Below are positions 33,254 to 44,292 of a stretch of 64,000 nt of DNA, piece after piece. Source of the DNA: Cervus elaphus (taxonomy: Eukaryota; Chordata; Mammalia; Artiodactyla; Cervidae); contig NC_057831.1 in the NCBI RefSeq assembly GCF_910594005.1, forward strand, positions 40,816,001 through 40,880,000. The letters are read 5' to 3'. The notes under the pieces were generated by a model. That model was given only the letters and a program-made list of their open reading frames with translations, searched no databases and was not told the origin of the DNA. The position numbers and the translations under genes are program-made. Each line of letters begins with the position of its first letter. Positions within the stretch are counted from its first letter, which is position 1.

Positions 33254-34235
33254 ACTAATTCTGATTTCTTGAAAGAGTGAGGAGGAACCCTGAAATTGCA
33301 ATGTCTTTTTTGTAGCACCCCAAAGTCCTCAGTGGAAAGTATTATGTTTGTATTAGTTTTAAAAATAGTACCAGTCCCCTTACACATTACTCTAATACAC
33401 TTTTTGTGGCTCTGGGGTCTTTCCTTTGGGCTTTCTGTCCATATAGTTCGCTAACTGGGTGAAGCAGATTTCCTCTGCCACCAGTTGAAATATGGATTCT
33501 TCCTCCATCAGGGAAGGAGATTTCTGGGGACATGGTTTTTACCTGGAAGATCGATAGCCATTAATTAGCCTGCCTCCCTGTTATCTCAGCTCCTTGCCTT
33601 CTTACCTCTTGCTTTTTCTCTTGATTCCGAGCTATGATGTTGAGTAGAAAGTGAGAAGCTTGCCCAAAGTTTCATTTGGTTCCTTTGCTGTGGATATTCT
33701 ATTTTCCCCATATTTTCTGGCTAGAATGAATAAACCTGGGTTCCTTTACAACTACATTGCTGTTCTCTGATATTGGAAAATATGCCATTCAGCCATTTTG
33801 CAGTCAAAGTTCCCAATCCATTGAGGAGAGATCTAACTATATTTTTGGTGGTAATTTAACTCCAAGTTAATGCAATCAATACTCAGTTCAAGTGAGTGTG
33901 ATGCCATTAGAAGCTTTCCTCCCTTTGTAGGTTCACAGATTTAGCTTTTCTAAGCATGTGGTGTTGATGCCAATGAGATTATGCTGCTGAATCAAATACT
34001 GCAGTTATTGATGCAATCACATATTTTTCTCCAGGACTCTTACAAAATCCACTTGATTTCCCCAGGTCAATTTGATGCCTCAATGCTTAAGAAAAAAACT
34101 AATATCAAATGGAAGGTGCACAACTTTGCTACTATATTCTTTGATGTTTTTGCTCTACTTTCTTTCTGTTATTCCTTTCAAAATACTCACACACATTTAT
34201 GGAATACATTTCTAAAGTGATACAGGCTCTATTTG
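33254..34235. other. No gene seen
   Basis: About 1 kb without a recognised repeat. The 79-codon frame at 33,981-34,220 has no known domain. Confidence 0.5.
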
Positions 34236-34358
34236 TTAGGGATTGAATATTTGTGTCTCCTAAAATTCACATGTTGAAGCCCTCTAACCCCCAATGTGTA
34301 TTTGGAGACAGAGCCTCAAAGTGGGACAAAGTGAAGAGACAAAGTAGGTAATTAAATA
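34236..34358 (+). mobile_element. MLT1-type MaLR LTR, 5' part
   Basis: 'gttagggattgaatatttgt', 'gtctcctaaaattcacatgt', 'tgaagccctctaacccccaa' and 'gtgtatttggagacagagcc' are the 5' landmarks. The rest of the LTR is not visible beyond the hairpin and SINE that follow. Confidence 0.65.
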
Positions 34359-34413
34359 GTTAACCCTAGGGGTTAACCTGAAATCCCTGAAATCCCACCT
34401 AGGGGATTTCAGG
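34359..34413. repeat. Two adjacent perfect inverted repeats
   Basis: First: 'gttaaccc' (34359-34366), spacer 'tag', 'gggttaac' (34370-34377). Second: 'cctgaaatccc' (34377-34387) paired with 'gggatttcagg' (34403-34413) across a 15-nt loop that holds a repeat of 'tgaaatccc'. The second arm overlaps the start of the SINE. Confidence 0.8.
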
Positions 34414-34626
34414 TGGTCCTAGTGGTAAAGAATCCAATCCGCTTGTCAATGCAGGAGACATGAGATGCATGTTCTATTCCTGGGTCGGGAAGATGTCCTG
34501 GAGGAGAAAATGGCAACCCGCTCCAGTATTCTCGCCTGGAGAATCCTGTGGATAGAGGAACTTAGCAGGCTGCAGTCCATAGGGTCACAAAGAGTCAACA
34601 TGACTAAAGCAGCCTAGCACATACCG
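34407..34626 (+). mobile_element. Bov-tA SINE with target duplication
   Basis: Sense copy starting 'tttcaggtggtcctagtgg' and ending 'agcagcctagcacatacc'. 'ctagggga' is present at 34399-34406 and 34627-34634. Confidence 0.9.
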
Positions 34627-34639
34627 CTAGGGGACTGTA

Positions 34640-34985
34640 AGTAGAGAAAAAAGTATGGGAGACCCTGTAAGTTAATGATCACTGAAGAAAGCAGGTTTGC
34701 TTAACCACAAAACCAAGCAGGCTTGCTTAGTAACAAAAGCATTCAACAGAAGTATGAGATATGCCCCAGGACAATAAAAGAATTTAATAGCATGAGACCC
34801 ACATCCTGTCCAATGAGCTCAGTAAGTTAATGGCCCTTGGGACATGCTCTCTGCACATATAAAATAATAATAACTTATGGAAAGGTGACATTATACTGAA
34901 ACCTGAGATGATTTACCATTTTTAACATGTATTACCACTTTTTAGCATATATTACCACTTTTGTGCCAGGACAGTCCTGGCTTGA
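34640..34985. mobile_element. Candidate ruminant LTR (unnamed)
   Basis: Repeated 'agcaggyttgcttar' units near 34,690-34,730, a 'gccccaggacaataaaagaa' stretch, and later near-copies of 'atattaccactttt' give it the look of a ruminant retrovirus-type solo LTR. The family name could not be recalled with certainty. No viral genes are present. Confidence 0.35.
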
Positions 34986-34987
34986 CT

Positions 34988-35085
34988 ATGTATGGACAAG
35001 AGGAGCCTGGCAGGCTACAGTCCATGTGGTCCCAAAGAGTTGGACATGACTGAGCAACTAAAACTTTCACTTTCACACACTACAT
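34988..35085 (+). mobile_element. Bov SINE, 3' end only
   Basis: Contains only the 3' third: 'gaggagcctggcaggctaca', 'cccaaagagttggacatgac' and the '(ctttca)n' tail. The 5' two thirds are missing. Confidence 0.87.
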
Positions 35086-35629
35086 CATAATAATAATGTA
35101 ATTTACTGAATGAATGGATAGGGTTAATGAGATCCATCTCTGTATTCCACAGTCACACAAACTCACTCTAATCTTATCCATGTTCCTACAAATTTGGTCT
35201 TATTTGTGAAGAGTTATCAAAACAGAATCATTATTAATCACTAAGAATGGATCAGCCCAGATTCTTCTTCTCCTGTAAATGTGATTCAGATTTTGCTTTA
35301 CTTAGAGTGGGTCATGCAGGTTAGCAAGTACAGTCACATGGAACACTTCCCTGTGTTTTTCTCAAGGAACAGACAGCCTTTCTGTGCAGAAATCATAAAT
35401 CAACATCCTCATTTCAAAAGTCTATGTACATCAATTCTACTTGATATATGTCGGCATACTCTTGGAGCAAAGCTATCTTTATGAACAAATATCAGCTCAA
35501 GTGAACACAGGAGCTTAAAATAAAAAGCGATAAAAAGAACATAAAAATCTGATGGGCTTCAAGTAATAAACTGAGTCCACAGTCCATAAAAAGGTGCATC
35601 TTCTATGGTGTTCCAAATTAACTTCTAAA
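35086..35629. other. No gene seen
   Basis: No recognised element. Confidence 0.5.
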
Positions 35630-35637
35630 GATTCTGT

Positions 35638-35806
35638 TAGTCTCTCAGTCATGTCTGACCCTTTGCAACCCCATGGTCTGTTCATGGGATTCTCCAGGCA
35701 AGAATACTGGAGTGGGTTGCCATTCTCCAGGGGATCTTCCTGAACCAGGGATTAAACCTTGGTTTCCAGCATTGCTGGAAGATTCTTTACCATCTGAGCT
35801 ACCAAT
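35638..35806 (-). mobile_element. Bov-tA SINE, antisense, internally deleted
   Basis: Reverse copy lacking about 25 bp ('actgtagcccaccaggct' is gone between 'ccatggt' and 'ctgttcatggg') and a few bases after 'ttgccatt'. 'gattctgt' flanks it at 35630-35637 and 35807-35814. Confidence 0.9.
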
Positions 35807-35814
35807 GATTCTGT

Positions 35815-37044
35815 ACCCATGGACAAAAATAAGGTCTTTTTCTAAAGGAGGCTTGGCAGGGATGTGGGGAACCCCCTTAAAAAACAGGGGTTTTAGTAAG
35901 CCTGGGACCTTCACATATGATATTTTGTGCAAACTGAATCCTGAATTAATGTCTTTTGATGGAATGATTGAGATTTTTAAAATCAAAGCAATAGATGCAA
36001 ATTTAATGTATATCCAGTACTGTGCAGGGTGTAGACATGATTCAATCCTCAAATAATTTATAGTTTGCTTTTATTCAATAAAGTATGATGATCATGATCA
36101 TGCAAATAAGTCAATCAAGATAAAATTAAACAGTGGCAACAACAACATCAAGAGTGCCCCAGGCTTTATGGAATAAGCTGCCAACTAAGCTGGTCAGGCA
36201 GCAGCTGACTTATGGGGAGTATGTGCTTTCACAGAGCTCTGATCACTTCATGCCCAAACTGTTGGCAGACATCACTAATCAGCCACCAGACTTTATCCTG
36301 CTGGGCCAAGATTCATCCCTCAAATCTTTCCCAATGCAGTGTTCTTGGCAGACAATTAGCTAGAGCTGGCTGGCAAGATGAAATCTATTTGTTAACCCTG
36401 TCTTATATTATTCCTCACATGATATGGTTTGCGTCCCCTGATCTTATTTATCACTCTCTTGGATTCTTGGCAGATGGTCTGGATTTTTCTCATTGAACAT
36501 CTATTTCAAGCTCCTTCTGGAAAGTCACTCTTTGTTGTAGAAACAAGAAAGTTAAATACTACTTAACCCAGACTCCCTTGCAGCTAGAGATCTGTATTTT
36601 AGTTCCACTTGAATTTGGAACAGAAGGGAGAGAGGCAGGGCTGGGCCAGAGTTCTGAGATCACAGCTCCTGAACATAGGGTTCCATGTTGCAGTGGTCAG
36701 CTATGCTGACCATGGCAGAGGTGGGCTGAGTCTGGGAGCCAAGAATTGTTCCTTGAAACCCCCTCCAAGAGCTTGTTCTTTAAGCCCTTCCAACTAGTTT
36801 GTAAGCCACCAAATACCTGGCACCAAAACCTTTTTCTTTTAAATCTAATAAAATGCTCCTGTTGTCTATAACTGAACCCTAATCTATAGAGAATTTGTCC
36901 CTTAAAATAGCTATTAATATAAAGTCTGCCCTAAACCAAGTAGAATAGCTTTCTATTTCTACCCTTATCCAGAAAATAGATTTCTGTGAACAGATACTGA
37001 TATCATGACAAGTACTGAAAAACTTCAGCCACCAGATGTGTAGC
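35815..37044. other. Unassigned 1.2 kb
   Basis: The region 36,130-36,365 has an open plus-strand frame of 76 codons starting MATTTSRVPQALWNKLPTKL. The region 36,530-36,860 has 'agactcccttgcagctagag' and ends with an AATAAA-like signal; its pattern resembles old mammalian interspersed repeats, but no family was identified. No gene can be supported. Confidence 0.35.
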
Positions 37045-37150
37045 TAAGAGTCTGACTTTGTACAATTCTCTCAATTCCTCTGAGCCTCAGGTTCTTCATC
37101 TGTGAAATGAGAGAAATGCTGGCCACTTCTATCTCTAGCAATCTTAACAC
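37045..37150 (+). mobile_element. MIR core
   Basis: 'ctctcaattcctctgagcct', 'caggttcttcatctgtgaaa' and 'tgagagaaatgctgg' match the sense MIR core. Confidence 0.5.
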
Positions 37151-37664
37151 TTGATAAAATGATTTTCTACCATGGCTCTTTAAATAGCTAGTTATCCATG
37201 AAATTTTCAAAATCTACTGATCATCTACTCTGCATCTTTCTTGCATAAAGTGGATTTTTTTAGTAAATTATTGATCACTGAAGAGAGAGTTGACCTCAAG
37301 TTACTTCTAAGATAAGAACCTTATAGCTTAAGGAAATTTTGGGGTTCCTATTTCCATTTTACAAATAAAGAAACTTAGGAACATGAAGAAGAAATTACTT
37401 AAATTCAGATATCTATGGGATGACACTTGTTTCTTCTACAAACAGTAACATGCTCCTTTCATTATTTCACTTTTACCAAAGAGAAAAGGGGAAGAATATA
37501 ATGCAAAATTGGGTGCTTATTCTTTGAATGGAATGAAGGAGGTAAACTAATGTTTACATTTTTATTTCTCAGCAAAGCTCATTTAGTATATGACCAGCTC
37601 CTGTGCCATGGTTCTTTGTGTCTTTTTGATACTTATTCAACTTCAAACATCTAACCTTTCATGT
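37151..37664. other. No gene seen
   Basis: No recognised element. Confidence 0.5.
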
Positions 37665-37676
37665 CTATACATGTTT

Positions 37677-37898
37677 GCATGCAGGCTAATTCACTTCAGT
37701 CATGTCCAACTCTTTGTGACCCTATGGGCAGTAACTCACCAGGCTCCTCTGTCCCTGGGATTCTCCAGGCAAAAATACTGGAGTGGGTTGCCATGCCTTC
37801 CTTCAGGGGATTTTTTGGTCCAGGGATCAAACCCGTATCTCTTATGTCTCCTGCATTGGCAGGCAGGTTCTTTACCACTAGTGCCACCTCAGAAGCCC
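37677..37898 (-). mobile_element. Bov-tA SINE, antisense, with 12-bp target duplication
   Basis: Complete reverse copy. 'ctatacatgttt' occurs at 37665-37676 and identically at 37899-37910. Confidence 0.95.
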
Positions 37899-37910
37899 CT
37901 ATACATGTTT

Positions 37911-38499
37911 ATTCACATCCAATTTTGATTGTAAACTTTTTGATAAGTATCTGACCTTAACATTTCCAGTGAACTTTGATGCATCTTGTATCAGACAGGA
38001 ATTCAATAAATGTTTGTTATTATTTACTTAAATTATACTTAAAAGCAAATAAACTTTTACCTCCATTAGGAATCAAGAGGATAAAAATTCAGGATACTTT
38101 TTTTTAAAGTCTGCTCTGACTCCATCATTATTATTATGTAGCTGTTGTTTTTGTTATTTTTCCCCAGCTCATTTAAGGTAATGTTCAAAATGTATATTCA
38201 CTGTAGAAGAATAAAGTAACAGGTTTAAAACATGAGAGATGATTAAAAAATATAAAGATATACATTATAATTCTTTTAGTTAATATAAAATTAGTCAATG
38301 TGGGTTTTAAATCAGATATTGAGCTTCCTCGTAGCAAAAGCAAGGAGTAAATCATAACATTTGACCAAAAACACACTGATTACTACATATAAATTTATAA
38401 GGTGCTTGAGATGACAGGTTTTCCTAGAACTGAGTGGAAAAGACCACTTAACAGAAGTCAGAATAACAAACAATTACACAATTTGCATAACATCTATAA
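37911..38499. other. AT-rich sequence, no gene seen
   Basis: No recognised element; AT-rich. Confidence 0.5.
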
Positions 38500-38590
38500 T
38501 ATAGAAAATATGTTATCTACATTACAGTTCACCTAAGCCACACAAAAATTCTGATGTAAATGTTTACTAGCAGTGTTTCAATTTTTAAAT
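38500..38590 (-). mobile_element. Possible MIR core, antisense
   Basis: 'tgttatctacattacagttc' and 'gccacacaaaaattctgatg' loosely follow a reverse MIR. Weak. Confidence 0.32.
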
Positions 38591-38593
38591 GTA

Positions 38594-38660
38594 AGGAAGA
38601 GAAAGAGGAAGAAAGGAAAGAAAAGAAAGGAGAGATGAGAGAGAAAGAGTGTGAGAGACT
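38594..38660. repeat. Purine tract (GGAAA/GAGA-rich)
   Basis: Nearly pure A/G run such as 'gaaaggaaagaaaagaaagg' followed by GAGA units. Confidence 0.88.
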
Positions 38661-38890
38661 GAATCAGGTTCATCTGGATTCAAAGCCCATGTTTTGCTGC
38701 TGAACCAGTCACTTCCTTGCCAACCAACATATGACCTGGAACAGGTTGCTTACACTTTTCCCCATGACATTCATTGCTCATGAGCTTCAGATATGGAGTA
38801 ATGACCCTGTCTTCCCTGCTATAAAGGGTCATGGAGACAAATATTGAAATGCATGTGGAAGCCCTCTGAGGTACTATGATAGCTATTGAA
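38661..38890 (+). mobile_element. MIR SINE relic
   Basis: Sense MIR-like order: 'tcatctggattcaaagccca', 'tatgacctggaacaggttgc', 'gagcttcagatatggagtaa', 'agggtcatggagacaa'. Diverged. Confidence 0.42.
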
Positions 38891-39634
38891 AATCTGCTAA
38901 TTGCACTACCAATAATATTAACAACTATCATTAAATTACCAAAAAGAATATAGAATTATCTAAAATCAATAGTTTGATTTGCACATGGTATAAGAGATAT
39001 TGCTAATTATTCCCAAATTCTCGTGGTTGGTGTTCTCTGATTTCTGGCCTCATATCCTTTCAGAGGTGTAGTCAACATGGGATGACAAAAGGAAGGGAGG
39101 AGTTTGCCTAGTGACTCTGTTAAGAGAATACTTGCAAAATATGTCTCAGTTTTATCTTCTGAGGAAATTAGGAGTCTAGTCTTGCCTTGGGGCAGGCTAG
39201 GATTACAGTTGTACATGTCATCAACCTGTCACAAACAGCCACTACCTGGGCCTGCGGTTGCCTTAGTAACCTTTCTCAGTAAGCATTTAAGGAAAGTGTC
39301 CTAATGTAAGTGTTGTAGAAAGAACCCATGTGACATTTACCAGACTAAGGAGATTTGCTTTCATGGCCCAAAGGATGCAGTAGGTGGGGTTCCTAATGGC
39401 CAGTGAATGTCTCCCTTAGAAGAACACTAATCCAATGTAACATCTATAAAACCTACCACCATGCTCATTTCCATAGAAAATAGGGTGCTTAACTGAGAAA
39501 TGCATGGAAAGTAAAGATTTCTACAAAATTCAAAGGGCAAAAGAAATTCACTGTACTATCTAACAACATCACACAATTGAGTAAGCCAAGAAAGTTACAA
39601 ATTCCCCTGGAGGCAAGAATAAGGACAGACTTTT
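38891..39634. other. No gene seen
   Basis: No recognised element. Confidence 0.5.
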
Positions 39635-39845
39635 TAACCTGGTGGCTCAGACGGTAAAGTGTCTGCCTACAATGTAGGAGACCAGGTTCGATCCCTGGGT
39701 CGGGAAGATCCTCTGGAGAAGGAAATGGCAACACACTCCAGTACACTTGCCTGGAAAATCCCGTGGACGGAGGAGCGTGGTAGGTTACAGCCCACCGGGT
39801 CGCAAAGATTCGGACATGACTGAGTGACTTCACTTTCACATTTAT
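39635..39845 (+). mobile_element. Bov-tA SINE, CpG-retaining
   Basis: Sense copy missing its first few bases. It keeps many consensus CpGs ('cagacggtaaag', 'ggttcgatccctgggtcggg', 'tcccgtggacggaggagcg', 'accgggtcgcaaag'), which suggests a young insertion. Confidence 0.93.
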
Positions 39846-41479
39846 GTCTAACTCTATAATAAAAATTGATGAAGAGGACACAGGAAGTGCAGTTTCCTTT
39901 TGAGAAAATCTCAGTGAATGTATCAACTAAATTGAGAGAGAAAGGAAGATTTTTAGACCAATCATTTCTTTGTTTCCCTTGCTTACACAATGTTTTATTG
40001 ACATCATAGGTTGTTAGGGTTAAAAGCAAGGAGGCTTGTTTCCAGGCAACCATTCAGAGAACAAGGATGATGGCAGCTCTGTTATCTTTAATCTGTGATT
40101 TTAAAGATTTCCCTGGGGATCATTATTCTAACAGCAGGAAGGGGAAATCATGAAGGAACCCACAGGAAGAATGTATAGCTGTGTTTAGAAGTGACCTCAT
40201 CCATTTCTGTTCTCATTTATTGGCTGAAATTCAGGCATATGGTCAAATCTAAAGGCAAGGCAGGTTGGGAAATGTAGTCCAGCTGTGCATTCAGAAAAGG
40301 GAAAGAAGGTGGAAATGGATTTTTCTCTGGCACCTTATGTTTCTTGCTATTAATATAATCTTAATTTTTTGGTAATTAAACTTCTCACTTTACGGATTGT
40401 CCTAGAGATTTGACATTCCTTTGAAATGACACTTTAGAATAAATATTTTTTATAAAGGACTCATCTATATTCATGCAAGATTTTCTGGATATTTGTAGAT
40501 TTCTTAAGCCCACTATTTAATCATATGATTTTTCAATGGCACCTTGGGATTAGAGACCAATCATTTCCTAAATGCCACTTATTTGCAGAAGTAAGCAGCA
40601 GCATCTTTCTTAGCAATTTATTATAGGACCACTTCAATAAAGCTATTTGGAAGACAGGCACACCTCTAAAGTAATCTAAGCCAAATTAGCCGATACCTGC
40701 AGCTGACAAGAAGGATAAGAGTATTCAGTCCTGCTCCGTGTCTCTGACATCAAACAGTGTCTGGAAGAGGCATGTTGATTTTCACCAGCATGAATATCAG
40801 CAGTTGCAGACATCTATTAGGGGAGGAAAGTGATGGACAAGCACGGCCTACAAAGAGATTGACATTGCTGGGCACGGTGCTGAGGATTAATCCTTCACCG
40901 CTGTGGGATGCCAAGCCAAACCGAAATCCAGCCATCATGGAACACGTTCAAATCAGTAGGTCTATACAAACCTCTAAATGATTACTTTGAGCAGAGGGGA
41001 AGTGTTCCATTTACTACCTGCTGTAGAGAGTTTAGTTGTTAGCACTGAAGAGGGAAGAAAGGTTTAAAATAAGCTATTTTTCGTATGCTTTAAGACCATT
41101 ATTCAAGAATAACATAAGAGGGGATAGTTATAAAACCAAATGGATGATACACCATTTCTTGTCTTCTGCCAATAAATGGCCAAAGTGACTTCTGTACTTG
41201 GAAGTAATTCTATTTAGAGCAGTGTTTGTTCACTGTCTTCACTTATTATAATAGCCATCCAATAATGATGCACACTTAGGATTTAACTTGTTTCTGACAG
41301 TGACTTTTAGGTTTCTTTATAGATGAGCACAGGTTAGGTTTGATCATTGGTTCTATAATGCTCAGTGCTCAGACTGTATCTGAAAGAAAGAGTATGGATA
41401 AGAACTGTTAAAAACTAGTATAAACTTATTCAAAAGGAGATTAATTAATAAAATTCTTTGTCCTCTTTTTTTCAGTCTT
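39846..41479. other. No gene seen
   Basis: About 1.6 kb with no recognised transposon, one of the longer unique-looking blocks. The 74-codon plus-strand frame at 40,757-40,981 has no known motif. Confidence 0.5.
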
Positions 41480-41670
41480 TGTTTTCTTCCTCCACCTGGC
41501 AAATTCCTAGTCATCCCTCATAGCCCGTGATGCTGTCTCTCTGAAGCTCTTCCCGACTCCAGTAAAAAGAGTATGCTGTTTTGTCTATTGTTTTTATCAC
41601 ACTACTTTCATAACATTTTATGATGTATCTCTTCCCATCTTGAATTCTTTAGGAAGGAAACCATGTCATT
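41480..41670 (+). mobile_element. L2 LINE 3' relic
   Basis: 'ctctctgaagctcttcccga', 'tcacactactttcataacat', 'cccatcttgaattcttta', 'ggaaggaaaccatgtcatta' follow the L2 3' order. Confidence 0.48.
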
Positions 41671-41689
41671 AATGCAATTGGCATATGGC

Positions 41690-41895
41690 TGTTAAACACA
41701 GGGTCTTCAACCAGACAGCCTATTATCAAACACTGTTTCCACAGCTGTGCCACCATGAGCATAATCCTTAGTATCATCTGTAAAATGAGGAAAATGGGAA
41801 TACCTGCCTTGTTGTGTCATTGCAAGCATTAAATGAGATAGTAATATACAAAATGCTCTGAATAGTACCAGTTTCGGTTAAATGTTTGCCATCAT
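41690..41895 (+). mobile_element. MIR SINE relic
   Basis: 'tcttcaaccagacagcctat', 'atcatctgtaaaatgaggaa', 'aatgggaatacctgccttgt', 'agcattaaatgagatagtaa' match a sense MIR. Confidence 0.57.
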
Positions 41896-42534
41896 TTTTT
41901 TAATATCACCATGTCTTTAACGTCAAGCATAAAGTATATGCACTCTGTGTATATATAAAAAAGAAATTCTATAACAATTAAACACTCTAAGGTATTTACT
42001 TTTGCATGGTTCTTCACATAGTTGTGAGGAAATGGGAACACATATGCGTTCAGGAACTGAGCTTGAATGCCCCCTTATCCCAAATCATAGTTTCTTCAAT
42101 AAGCTTCCACTTATTTTCCTAAAATGTCTTATAAGGGATCAAGAGTATTTGTAAACATATTTATATTCTATGGAGTTCTAAAAGAGAATTCAGGCACAGA
42201 GCAGTGGCTGTGGTTGGCTAGATTCATATTAGATGACTTTCTTCAGAAACATTTTGACAAAATTAGGTATAACCTAGGAAGCAATAAATAATCTGCTCTT
42301 CTCATTCACTTTCAATTAGCTGGCCCTCCTGTGGAGGCAGTAGGTGCTAATTCCTGTTCTGCCTCCTATGTGCACATGTCTGACAGTGAATTTTTACCCA
42401 TAAAAATTTTTTGCCATCTGAACAGAGAGTGGGAACTCAGGTATACGTGCAGGGCATGGGGATTCATGCAAAGCAATGCCCACGTCCTTAGAACTCCATC
42501 TAGGACAGGGTACAATCCACTGAAACTCTGATTG
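41896..42534. other. No gene seen
   Basis: No recognised element. Confidence 0.5.
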
Positions 42535-42780
42535 AAATGCATTCATTCAGTCAACTAGTACTGAGAACTACAACATTATGGCATAATTTTAGGGGCTAGG
42601 AATCCAGTGGTGAATAACTCAAGAGTATGAACAACAGACAGACCATAGCAAAATAAAGTCCACTGGAAAACAATGATGCACTGTGGGGATAAATGAAATA
42701 GAAAAGGGGGTCAGATAAGGTAGGAGGCATGCAGTTTTAAATGGGAGGATCAGGAAAGGCCCCATGGAGGCTTCTGAGAT
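42535..42780 (-). mobile_element. L2 LINE 3' relic, antisense
   Basis: 'cattcattcagtcaactagt', 'ttaggggctaggaatccagt', 'ggtgaataact' and 'gatcaggaaaggccccatgg' fit reverse L2. Confidence 0.52.
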
Positions 42781-42794
42781 TTCTGATCATGTGT

Positions 42795-43148
42795 GCAATG
42801 GACTGAATGATTATAATGTTGTCCCCACCTCCAGTTTATATGTCAAAACTGTAGCCCCAATTTGATAGTATTTTAATATGGGCTTTTAGGAATAATTAGG
42901 TCATGAGGGTAGAACCCTCCTGAGTGAGACTGGTATAAGAAGAGGGCAGAAAGCCAGTTGGCTTTTTCCCACCACGTGAGGATACACAGAGGTTATCAGG
43001 GTGCAACCTAGAAAGGGCTTCTTACCAGAACCTGACCCTGCTGGCACCCTAATCTCAGAATTCAGCCTCTAGAACTGTAAAAAGTGTTTCTAGTTTAAGC
43101 CACCCAGTCTATGGTAATTTGTTATAGTGGCCGAATGGACTAAGACAG
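42795..43148 (+). mobile_element. MLT1-type MaLR LTR (solo)
   Basis: Best-preserved MaLR LTR in the window: 'tgcaatggactgaatgatta', 'ggtcatgagggtagaaccct', 'ccagaacctgaccctgctgg', 'caccctaatctcagaattca', 'gccacccagtctatggtaat', and the end 'gaatggactaagacag'. Confidence 0.8.
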
Positions 43149-43819
43149 TGTTTATGAAGCACATATATGGGAGAGCTTTTGTCTTTTTTGAAAATAGAGT
43201 CTGTTCTTTTATGGTGTAACTTATTTCATGGAAAACAAATGTTTTTAAACATTTGCCTATCTAATACATTTTGAATACTGAGGGAAATTTTTTTCACTGC
43301 TTTTCCCCTGTATAAATAGCAATGGATTTCTCAAGCAAACAAAGAGCTCAAGAAAAAATAAAATAGAATTTTAAGAGGTCAGTAAAACTTAAGGTTAAAT
43401 TTATTAGCTTTCAATAACAATTCCCAAGACAAATCACAAAATTCGAAATAACAAATTGGCTTTATGTTTGGGATCATTTCATAAACAAAAGGAATATTTT
43501 CTTAAAATTTTCTGATAGCTCAAATTAAAAATAACTAAAAAGGTATTCAGCTCCACCAAGGTTCTGTCTTTGTGTTGTACCACAGATGATGCAAAATTCT
43601 CTTTGTGCATAAAGACTTAACTTCTGGGACTTTGGAAGACACTTATGGTTTTTAGAAATTAATACATTTATCTCCAGTGAAAAATAAAAGGGTCCTCAAA
43701 CTCATCAGAAGCAACAATTCAAATTATTACTGAAAATGAGCATAAGATGTCCATTTGGAACATGCATGGAGTATTTTAAAAGATGGAAATTGATTTCAAT
43801 AACTCAGATTTACACTTAG
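43149..43819. other. No gene seen
   Basis: AT-rich; no recognised element. Confidence 0.5.
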
Positions 43820-43995
43820 TGCTTCATAAACTTAAGCTGCCTTGTAATCACTTGGGTGCTTGTTAGAAGTACAAAGTGTCAGGTCTGGTCCCAAGATGTG
43901 AATGTGAAAACAGAACCAGAGAATCTGCATGAGAATCAAGCACCTGGGATATTCGGGTCCCAGGGATCCCCAGATGGAAAACAATGGTCTTTGAA
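43820..43995. mobile_element. MER5-type hAT DNA transposon relic
   Basis: Short non-autonomous element: 'gtaatcacttgggtgcttgt', 'accagagaatctgcatgaga' and 'ccccagatggaaaacaatgg' follow the MER5 group. Confidence 0.5.
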
Positions 43996-44084
43996 TGCAA
44001 TAAAAACAAAGAAACAAAAATCCACTTCTACTCAGAAAATAGTAAAGCACTGTACACAAAATCCTGAATATTTTCACACACTTT

Positions 44085-44292
44085 GATTAGTGGCTCAGCA
44101 GTAAAGAATCTGCCTGTAATGCAGGAGACGTGGGTTCGATCTCTGGGTCAGGCAGATTTCCTGGAGGAGGGCATGGAAAGCCAATCCAGTGTTTTTGCTT
44201 GGAAAATCCCATGGACAGAGGAGCCTGGTAGGCTGTGGTCCATGGGGCTGCAAAGTGTTGGCCACTACTGAAGTGACTGAGCATGCACACAA
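44085..44292 (+). mobile_element. Bov-tA SINE
   Basis: Sense copy starting inside the head at 'gtggctcagcagtaaagaat' and ending 'agtgactgagcatgcaca'. Confidence 0.92.

Noticed and set aside
40061..41479. Exon in the repeat-poor block
   Set aside because: Open frames are short and without signature; absence of repeats alone does not support a gene.
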